From positions 1 through 8,641 of the forward strand of contig CALFYC010000117.1 of the NCBI GenBank assembly GCA_937952895.1: a DNA stretch of 8,641 nt, written 5' to 3'. The stretch's first letter is position 1. Each line of letters starts with the position of its first letter. The notes below the pieces were generated by a model. That model searched no databases. It saw nothing but the letters and a program-made list of their open reading frames with translations, and was not told the origin of the DNA. Below are positions 1-4,918 of this stretch, piece by piece. This DNA comes from an uncultured Neisseriaceae bacterium (lineage in GTDB: Bacteria; Pseudomonadota; Gammaproteobacteria; Burkholderiales; UBA11063). The position numbers and the translations under genes are program-made.

Positions 1-1022
1 TCTTGCAACCAGTTTTTGCTTATGATGATGCAAGAAAGTGGATGAGACCAGAAGTATCATTGTGTACTCTTGGTGGTATTCCTTGGGGCAAAATCAAGTT
101 AGAAGATATGGAACATGTTTGTATGGCGCAACTTAGAATTCTTAATTCTAAATTACACATTATGAAAGGTTCTGTTATTCCTCATACTGATGATTCAATG
201 AGAAGAATGAATGTTGGTATTGGTGCGATTGACGTATTCCATATGCTTGCAAAAGAAGTCTTTTCTAAGTTCCCAAAAGACCAATGGATTCAAGAGTCTG
301 CTAGAGTTACTCATATGTGGATGGAACACATGCAGTTCTATTTGCTTAAAGCTGCCGTAGAGTTAGCTAAGCAATATGGTGCTTGTGAATGGTTTCATAA
401 AACTAAGTATTCAAAAGGTATCTTACCAATTGATACTTATACCAAAAGTAAATATGTTGATCTCCCTTTAACTCGTGATTGGGAAGGATTGAGAAAAGAC
501 ATTATTGAATATGGTATGAGATTCTCATTGGTTACAGCTCATATGCCAAGTGAAAGCAGTAGTGTTGTTTGGGGTTTCTTGAATTCTTCTGAACCACCAA
601 AGGCTGCGGTTATTGTTAAAGGTAGTAAATCTACTCAAGTTACAATGATGTGTCCTGAGCTAGATTTGTATGGTGATGTATATCCATATGTTTGGGATGA
701 CCATCCATTTGATATTAATGATTTGTACTTTTCTATTGCTGTTAATCTAGCTAAATTTAGTGATCAAGGTATTAGTTATAATACTTATATTAACTATCAA
801 AAGACTCCAAGATTAGACCAGAAGTATCTGTTTAGAATTCTATTTGCAAGACCAGCTTTGTGCGGTATCAAAACTACTTATTATGTAAACAACAATGTTG
901 ATTCTGATAGTAGTGATTTGGTTAAGCAACAACAAGTTCAAGTTGAAGTAGAAGAAACTCAAGAGCAGATTGATGAAGATATTGATGACGGTGGTTGTGC
1001 AGGAGGTTTTTGTACACTATGA
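1..1022 (+). CDS. nrdA: Ribonucleoside-diphosphate reductase large (alpha) subunit, C-terminal part
   Basis: Catalytic subunit of class I ribonucleotide reductase, which reduces ribonucleoside diphosphates to deoxy forms in the cytoplasm as a complex with NrdB. The reading frame is open to the left window edge, so the N-terminal part (ATP-cone region if present, and the N-x-C-x-E radical site) lies outside. About 339 residues are visible, numbered from the codon at base 3. SLCTLGG near residues 19-25 carries the second active-site cysteine (C21, E. coli C462). RRMNVGIGAIDVFHMLAK, GACEWF, KGILPIDTY (139-146) and MPSESSS (181-187) follow the family order. The radical-transfer tyrosine pair is Y293-Y294 in KTTYY. 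An acidic, Gln/Glu-rich linker leads to a redox tail, C332-x4-C337, as in E. coli NrdA. This tail arrangement points to class Ia rather than class Ib. The stop overlaps the nrdB start as ATGA, so the two are co-translated. Family assignment is firm; only the 5' end is missing. Confidence 0.96.
   Translation, partial: LQPVFAYDDARKWMRPEVSLCTLGGIPWGKIKLEDMEHVCMAQLRILNSKLHIMKGSVIPHTDDSMRRMNVGIGAIDVFHMLAKEVFSKFPKDQWIQESARVTHMWMEHMQFYLLKAAVELAKQYGACEWFHKTKYSKGILPIDTYTKSKYVDLPLTRDWEGLRKDIIEYGMRFSLVTAHMPSESSSVVWGFLNSSEPPKAAVIVKGSKSTQVTMMCPELDLYGDVYPYVWDDHPFDINDLYFSIAVNLAKFSDQGISYNTYINYQKTPRLDQKYLFRILFARPALCGIKTTYYVNNNVDSDSSDLVKQQQVQVEVEETQEQIDEDIDDGGCAGGFCTL
1001..1007 (+). promoter_or_regulatory. 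Perfect Shine-Dalgarno for nrdB, inside nrdA
   Basis: AGGAGGT lies 11 nt before the nrdB ATG at 1019. It sits in nrdA codons for the Ala-Gly-Gly residues between the two C-terminal redox cysteines. It is the strongest ribosome site noticed in the window, most other starts having weak or no SD. It decides the nrdB start at 1019 over the upstream in-frame codon at 995. Confidence 0.8.
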
Positions 1023-2071
1023 CAATTTTAAATTTTGAAGAACGCTCATTAGATAAGCAAATGTTTTTTGGCCATCAACTTGGTGTGCAAGAATATATTA
1101 CTGTTGAATATCCAGAGTTTATGAAACTTCACGACCTTATGGAAGATTCTCGTTGGAGAGAGCATGATATCTCTCTTCATCAAGATGCTGACCAAGCCAA
1201 ACAGTTATCTTTGCCTCAAGAACATATTTTCACATCCAACCTGCAATCGCAAGTTGTTGCTGATTCTATTCAAGGTAGAGGCCCTTTTGCTTTATTGCCT
1301 TATGTTACAGACACCTCATTAGAGCTTTGTATAGGCTCATGGGGCAGCTTTGAACAGTTGCATAGCAAAAGCTACACCTATATCTTAAGGGCTTTGTATT
1401 CGGACCCTCAGAGGATTCTAAAGCTTATTAATAAAGATAATCCTTTGTTACCTCGCTTTCAGTTTCTTATTGATGCTTATAATGTTTTCTTTACCAATCC
1501 AACTAAAGAAAATTTAATGATTGCTATTATGGCAATTTATATTCTTGAAGCTTTGCAATTTTATAATTCTTTTGCTTGTACATTCTCATTTGCTGCTATG
1601 GGCATCTTTGAGGGTGTTGGTAAAACAATGGCTTTAATTGCTAGAGATGAAAATATGCGTACTGCTATTGGAAACAATATTATAAATAATTGGAGACTTG
1701 GCATAGATGGTCCAGAATGGTCTGCTATGTATAAGCGTTTAATCCCTTTATTTATGATGATGTGGGATAGAGCTGTTGTAGCTGAAAAGCTATTCTCTAA
1801 ATATCTCTTTCAGTATGGAACACCACTTCTTGGTTTGAATGAAAATGTAATGGGTAAATACATTGAGTTCATGTCAAATAAGCGTATGGTAAATGTTGGA
1901 CTGCCAGATAAGTATCCGCAATTAAGCGATCCACTTCCTTTCATTCAACAGAAATACCTAAGTAGTAAAAATCGTCAAGAAGCTCCACAAGAGGTTCAGT
2001 TGAATACTTACAGAATCGGCACAATTGACAGAGTGTCTTCTAGTAATTTTAAAGACTTATTTGACGTGTGA
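1019..2071 (+). CDS. nrdB: Ribonucleoside-diphosphate reductase small (beta) subunit with an altered metal ligand
   Basis: Radical-generating subunit of class I ribonucleotide reductase, the partner of the NrdA encoded just upstream; 350 aa, close to usual family length. Landmarks by eye against E. coli NrdB are W46 (E. coli W48), D82 in ADSIQGR (D84), E112 and H115 in FEQLHSKSY (E115, H118), radical tyrosine Y119 (Y122), E177 in ILEALQFY (E204), and D210-E211 in IARDEN (D237-E238). The C-terminal tail has the conserved Glu and Tyr (E325, Y331 in TYRIGTID) that relay the radical to NrdA. The last expected ligand, H241 in E. coli, aligns with R214 (CGT at 1658-1660) and no nearby His replaces it. 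The other five ligands and the tyrosine are intact. ATG 1019 was chosen for the AGGAGGT site and the ATGA overlap with nrdA. The family is certain; activity as a di-metal enzyme is open. Confidence 0.95.
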   Translation: MTILNFEERSLDKQMFFGHQLGVQEYITVEYPEFMKLHDLMEDSRWREHDISLHQDADQAKQLSLPQEHIFTSNLQSQVVADSIQGRGPFALLPYVTDTSLELCIGSWGSFEQLHSKSYTYILRALYSDPQRILKLINKDNPLLPRFQFLIDAYNVFFTNPTKENLMIAIMAIYILEALQFYNSFACTFSFAAMGIFEGVGKTMALIARDENMRTAIGNNIINNWRLGIDGPEWSAMYKRLIPLFMMMWDRAVVAEKLFSKYLFQYGTPLLGLNENVMGKYIEFMSNKRMVNVGLPDKYPQLSDPLPFIQQKYLSSKNRQEAPQEVQLNTYRIGTIDRVSSSNFKDLFDV

Positions 2072-2559
2072 TGGATGTGTATATGGATTTTTGCAATAAC
2101 GAACTAGACATTGGTTTAGAAATCAATAAAGTGATGACAGCTGAATTACGTTTTCATGAAGTACCAGACCGTGTAGAGCTTGCAATTCCAAATCAAGCTG
2201 GTCTTGGAATTCAAGATTTTCCTACAACTGGTGGTTTGAAATATGATGGTGGCAAAACAATGTTGGGTTTATTCCCTCCATTGGTTTTGGAAGAAGTTGG
2301 CAAAGTATTAACCTATGGTGCTCAGAAGTATGCTAAGCATAATTGGTCCAAAGGAATTGTTTATTCAAGATTATATGATGCTGCATTGCGTCATTTGAAC
2401 TCTTGGAATAACCCTTATGATAATGATGTTGATGAAGAAAGTGGTATTAGTCATTTAGCTCATGCTATTTGTTGTTTATCATTCCTACTTCATTTTGAAA
2501 CTATTAAAAGCCAACATGGTGTAGAGCATAAATTAGATGACAGAGCAGACAAGTTATAA
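2071..2559 (+). CDS. MazG-like dATP/dGTP diphosphohydrolase-family protein (DUF5664 type)
   Basis: Probable all-alpha nucleotide pyrophosphohydrolase, 162 aa. The conserved block runs from about residue 55 to 143: GLKYDGGK (55-62), LFPP (67-70), LEEVGKVLTYGAQKY (73-87), an N-W pair (91-92), SRLYDAALRHL (99-109) and DEESGISHLAHA (121-132). This series matches what I know as the phage-borne DUF5664 'dATP/dGTP diphosphohydrolase, N-terminal' family, related to MazG/MazZ. Acidic residues E74, E75 and D121-E123 are the likely metal binders. The first 50 residues are variable. Next to nrdAB it would adjust the dNTP pool by cleaving particular dNTPs to monophosphates; the exact substrate cannot be read here. 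In some phages relatives support purine-modified DNA, but no purZ or datZ is visible in this window. ATG 2071 overlaps the nrdB stop by one base (TGATG); a GTG at 2068 is the alternative. No clear SD, so coupling to nrdB translation is likely. Confidence 0.8.
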   Translation: MDVYMDFCNNELDIGLEINKVMTAELRFHEVPDRVELAIPNQAGLGIQDFPTTGGLKYDGGKTMLGLFPPLVLEEVGKVLTYGAQKYAKHNWSKGIVYSRLYDAALRHLNSWNNPYDNDVDEESGISHLAHAICCLSFLLHFETIKSQHGVEHKLDDRADKL

Positions 2560-2821
2560 ATTTGATCCTCATCCAACATACGATGGCCTGCTAAAGCAGG
2601 CCAGAGGTCTTGCCAGTTTATTGGGTGGAGCTATCTATATGAATGAGCTGTATGTTGACTCTATTCAAAAAGTTAGTCGTAGAATGCTGCTGATTGATTC
2701 AGAAGAGGTTAAAGCCGAAAGATTGACTAATTCTATATTGACCGATTCTCTTTTGAATGCCGAGGATGAAATTATTAGGTTAAGAAATATATTGTTTGGT
2801 CATGGGATTAAATATGACTAA
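2537..2821 (+). CDS. Hypothetical small helical protein, 94 aa
   Basis: Not recognised. It fills the space between the MazG-like gene and the next small gene, overlapping the former by 23 nt and the latter by 8 nt, which supports a real gene despite its size. ATG 2537 has only a weak GAG upstream (2524-2526). The protein looks largely helical: residues 15-35 mix small and hydrophobic residues (QARGLASLLGGAIYMNELYV) without being hydrophobic enough for a clear membrane segment, and residues 54-87 alternate charged and aliphatic residues with a coiled-coil-like feel (SEEVKAERL, AEDEIIRLRNIL). No Cys, no enzyme motif. A strong GC-rich hairpin (2584-2603) lies within its codons 16-23. Function unknown; being co-encoded with nucleotide-metabolism genes is the only clue. 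Confidence 0.65.
   Translation: MTEQTSYKFDPHPTYDGLLKQARGLASLLGGAIYMNELYVDSIQKVSRRMLLIDSEEVKAERLTNSILTDSLLNAEDEIIRLRNILFGHGIKYD
2584..2603 (+). other. Perfect 8-bp GC-rich hairpin inside the 94-aa gene
   Basis: TGGCCTGC (2584-2591), loop TAAA (2592-2595), GCAGGCCA (2596-2603): a perfect stem with six G-C pairs in an AT-rich neighbourhood. It is followed by GAGGTCTTG, not a T run, so it does not look like an intrinsic terminator. It lies about 25 nt after the MazG-like stop codon. It could mark an mRNA processing or stabilising point downstream of the nrdAB-MazG part of the transcript, or be chance within the codons. Confidence 0.55.
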
Positions 2822-3017
2822 TAAAATTACTGTTAAGTATGTTGCCCAATCAAATGATTTACCTATGATAGAATCTTGCGCTATGAAGGCTATTATAGAC
2901 GAACAGTGCAATGCCATTAAGCAAGCTTTTAGTGAAGTAGAAGTTGTATTTGAATATGATGAAGATTGGGGTTTCTTAACTCCAATTTCTATTAATGGAA
3001 TGGAAATAAAAAGATGA
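2814..3017 (+). CDS. Hypothetical small protein, 67 aa
   Basis: Not recognised. ATG 2814 was chosen because GGGA (2804-2807) sits 6 nt before it and the start overlaps the upstream stop by 8 nt; an in-frame ATG at 2802 has no evident SD and would add four residues. The sequence reads as a short beta strand (KITVKYVAQ), a helix (PMIESCAMKAIIDEQCNAIKQAF is too long to be other than helical in character), then strands with an acidic patch (EYDEDWGF) and a basic end (MEIKR). The two cysteines, C22 and C32, are within the helix. It is followed by an ATGA overlap with the next gene. Gene status rests on tight tiling; function unknown. Confidence 0.6.
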   Translation: MTNKITVKYVAQSNDLPMIESCAMKAIIDEQCNAIKQAFSEVEVVFEYDEDWGFLTPISINGMEIKR

Positions 3018-3274
3018 ATACGCCCTATCAAGATGTTAACGAATTAGAAACATATAAGACTATTGAATCTGCACTTATGACTTGCTGTCCTGTGTGTGGA
3101 GACAGACTTGAATGGACTCTAGAAGTTGGTTATGATCCAGTTATGGATTGTCCAACTATTACTGGTTATTCATCTTCTTGTGGTGTATTATTTTCTTTGC
3201 ATACCGAAATCACTAATGAATATGAGTATTCATATTATATAGAAGTTAAGTATGAGGATATTCCAGGAAGATGA
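3014..3274 (+). CDS. Hypothetical Cys-rich small protein, possible zinc-ribbon, 86 aa
   Basis: Not recognised. C25-P-V-C28-G is a typical zinc-knuckle half (TCCPVCGDRLEW), preceded by C24. The second half would be C46 (MDCPTIT) and C56 (SSSCGVLF). Together they could form a four-Cys zinc site, but the second pair is spaced by nine residues rather than two, so the fold is not assured. The C-terminal third is rich in Tyr and Glu (NEYEYSYYIEVKYED). GGAA (3002-3005) lies 8 nt before ATG 3014, and both ends use ATGA overlaps with neighbours, supporting translation. It may be a nucleic-acid-binding or structural zinc protein; no role can be given. Confidence 0.65.
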   Translation: MNTPYQDVNELETYKTIESALMTCCPVCGDRLEWTLEVGYDPVMDCPTITGYSSSCGVLFSLHTEITNEYEYSYYIEVKYEDIPGR

Positions 3275-3777
3275 GTACCATTGTTTGTGATGGCAAAATG
3301 CTTGCCGTAGATATGATGAACATTGTTGGTGGCACTAAGCACAATGTTTTATCAGATAACATTTATGTTCTTGATACTGATTCTGATCCTCCACATCATG
3401 TAATTATTGTGTGTATAGGTGATAAGGCTCAGTCAGCATATTTTGTTGAACACTTTAACACTTTAAGAGACCCAGTTGTTTCTCAAAAGTTTAGGTCATT
3501 GTTTGGTGAACCTACGTTTACCGCTTATGTGTATTATACTATTGATAAGTCTTCTGAGATGTATCATGGTATGCAATATATTAGTTCTGTTGATTATAGA
3601 TGTATGAGTATTGGCAGCGGTTCTAGATATGCTCTTGGAGCATTAGAAGCTGGTGCTGACTCTATTAGTGCGCTGAAGATTGCGGCTAAATATGATTTGC
3701 TTACTGATTCATTTGCGATTCAGTATGTTGACCTATCTAAGCCGTTAGTGGAAGTTAGATATCTTGATTATCAATAA
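3271..3777 (+). CDS. Proteasome beta/HslV-like Ntn-hydrolase-fold protein
   Basis: 168 aa, close to HslV in length. The start STIVCDG resembles the HslV/proteasome-beta N-terminus (TTIV) exposed after Met removal. D14 in LAVD fits the conserved Asp17; CIGDKAQSAYFVEHF (48-62) fits the strand-and-helix after the catalytic region (HslV GFAGGTADAF); and MSIGSGSRYALGALEAGAD (112-130) is a near-canonical GSGxxYA motif (G115-S118), followed by helix SALKIAAKYD, whose D142 fits Asp166. Two catalytic positions differ by my alignment: the nucleophilic Thr1 is Ser2 and Lys33 falls at N30 (SDNIYVL). The protein may therefore be a Ser variant, a processing enzyme of altered mechanism, or an inactive subunit that binds or poisons a host protease. 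No HslU-like ATPase is in the window. ATG 3271 overlaps the previous stop as ATGA, with AGGA at 3265-3268 very close and GAGG at 3254-3257 further up. Confidence 0.75.
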   Translation: MSTIVCDGKMLAVDMMNIVGGTKHNVLSDNIYVLDTDSDPPHHVIIVCIGDKAQSAYFVEHFNTLRDPVVSQKFRSLFGEPTFTAYVYYTIDKSSEMYHGMQYISSVDYRCMSIGSGSRYALGALEAGADSISALKIAAKYDLLTDSFAIQYVDLSKPLVEVRYLDYQ

Positions 3778-4507
3778 TAATAAATCTGTGAGTCGTACTC
3801 TTTTAAGGGAGTATAGACTAAAGCGTACACGAGCTGCTACCAATCAACGCTATGTGTATAACAAAGATTTAAGATTATCTAGCTTCTCACTAACGCGAGA
3901 TTTTGGCGATGTGATAATTCCTTTCATTGATATTGGCAGTAAGTCATCTCATCCCATCATAAGGATTGATGAATCTATTGTTGATGTTGCAAAGATAATT
4001 TCGCCAAACAAAACTTTTATTAAGATTAATTATTTTTACACACCATACTTAACTCATTTATATAAGACCAAAGATTGGGATGGTCTTTCTGATTACATAT
4101 ATTTGTTATACAGAGATTGTGATTATTTTATGAGGATGCACTATATGAGACTATGTGATCATATGTTTTCTATGGTGTTTTTAAGATGTGGTTGTGAAAA
4201 GAATGATTTTTTTAAAAACTTATTTGTAGAACGATATAATGATCTTTTGGTGAATACAATACTGAAGATGAGGAGAGTTTCTTTTCATAAATTCAATGCT
4301 GATAAAGCCAATGAGATTACATTTACTTCAAAATCTTTTGTGCAAGTTTTTCTTAGTGGGTGGATTGATATAGTAAAACGTATCAATGTTGACCATAGAG
4401 TAATGACTAGAGCAACTGATTATTTTGCAAATGTAGAAAAGCCAGCTGATAATTTTACTTATGAGCATGGCTTTGATTTGTTGTTGGACTTATCAACTGA
4501 CCAATGA
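3764..4507 (+). CDS. Hypothetical protein, 247 aa
   Basis: Not recognised. TTG 3764 is the preferred start: GGAAG (3750-3754) lies 9 nt upstream and the start overlaps the previous stop by 14 nt. A GTG at 3788 is an alternative without SD, and the first in-frame ATG is far downstream (codon 123). The N-terminus is basic (R11 to R29, about eight Arg/Lys), which could contact nucleic acid. Residues 85-145 are full of Tyr and Phe and include a Cys cluster (C119, C131, C142, C144). The central region looks helical (DWDGLSDYIYLLYRDCDYF, 104-122; NLFVERYNDLLVNTILKMRR, 152-171). No signal peptide, membrane segment or enzyme motif is evident. It is the last plus-strand gene; its end overlaps the opposing minus-strand gene by 15 nt and holds the likely terminator of that operon. 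Confidence 0.75.
   Translation: MIINNNKSVSRTLLREYRLKRTRAATNQRYVYNKDLRLSSFSLTRDFGDVIIPFIDIGSKSSHPIIRIDESIVDVAKIISPNKTFIKINYFYTPYLTHLYKTKDWDGLSDYIYLLYRDCDYFMRMHYMRLCDHMFSMVFLRCGCEKNDFFKNLFVERYNDLLVNTILKMRRVSFHKFNADKANEITFTSKSFVQVFLSGWIDIVKRINVDHRVMTRATDYFANVEKPADNFTYEHGFDLLLDLSTDQ
4436..4472 (-). terminator. Likely intrinsic terminator of the minus-strand operon, inside the opposing gene
   Basis: AGCCA (4440-4444), GCT (4445-4447) and ATAA (4449-4452) pair with TTAT (4459-4462), AGC (4464-4466) and TGGCT (4468-4472): twelve pairs, one G-G mismatch as plus-strand letters (4448/4463), one bulge (A4467) and a six-base loop. Read on the minus strand it is followed by TTTTCTACATTT and starts 21 nt after the 141-aa gene's stop, the usual terminator position. 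On the plus strand a weaker T-rich stretch also follows (TTTGATTTGTTGTTG), but it precedes the plus gene's stop, so a plus-strand role is less likely. Confidence 0.5.
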
Positions 4508-4918
4508 CTTTAGATCGTCTATTGATTTTTCTATTTCTGCTGACCAACTATTGAACTCTTGCTTTGCAACTCTGTTGCCTAATGCTACTTCTAGAGTTTC
4601 AATGTTGGTTTGCATTAATTTAATTAGATTTATTAGTCTTAATACTTTTGTGGAATCCCACGGAGCTAATCCAGGAACGATTGTGTTTACATCTACAATG
4701 TCTGCGTCTTCATATTGATATGTAAATACTAATAGTCCAGTTGGAGGAACTACCATTTCAATGAAGTTTGCACCTAGTTCATTAAATGCTGGAGATGTTA
4801 CAGTTTCATTTTCTATCATTAGCACTGATACTGAATCTGCCACATAGTTATTTGTTGTTGCAAATAGCGTAATACTTCCATCTGCGGTTGTGTTCTTTTC
4901 TTGTGTAAAAATTTTCAT
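4493..4918 (-). CDS. Hypothetical protein with C-terminal coiled coil, probable structural, 141 aa
   Basis: Not recognised by family. The first ~80 residues look like beta strands (GSITLFATTNNYVADSVSV, GLLVFTYQYED) with a PP-turn at 58-59, as in small virion beta-sandwich domains. After a Pro/Trp hinge (VPGLAPWD, 81-88) the rest (about 90-140) is a helix with heptad-like hydrophobics (VLRLINLIKLMQTNIETLEV, then EIEKSIDDLKSLV), a probable coiled coil for oligomerisation. ATG 4918 overlaps the stop of the 525-aa gene (ATGA) with no SD, so it is likely translated by coupling. It is the last gene of the minus-strand set. A small tail or fibre accessory protein fits, as inference from architecture and neighbours only. 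Confidence 0.75.
   Translation of the reverse strand: MKIFTQEKNTTADGSITLFATTNNYVADSVSVLMIENETVTSPAFNELGANFIEMVVPPTGLLVFTYQYEDADIVDVNTIVPGLAPWDSTKVLRLINLIKLMQTNIETLEVALGNRVAKQEFNSWSAEIEKSIDDLKSLVS

Noticed and set aside
1681..1688. TATAAATA, identical to the T4-type late promoter core
   Set aside because: It lies in the middle of nrdB, ahead of no structural gene on that strand, and such an octamer is likely by chance in AT-rich DNA.
2780..3031. 83-aa open frame on the minus strand opposite the 67-aa gene
   Set aside because: It lies antisense to a tightly tiled operon, would interrupt it with a single reversed gene, and has no evident start signal.
4064..4087. AAGACCA / TGGTCTT inverted repeat with a 10-base loop
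   Set aside because: Lies inside the 247-aa gene with a large loop and no T run; plausibly chance.
4511..4530. TAGA-TCG-TCTA hairpin followed by T-rich bases just after the plus operon end
   Set aside because: Only four mostly A-T pairs; far too weak to call a terminator.
4566..4578. GCAAC-TCT-GTTGC hairpin
   Set aside because: Five-pair stem without T tract on either strand, within codons of the 141-aa gene.
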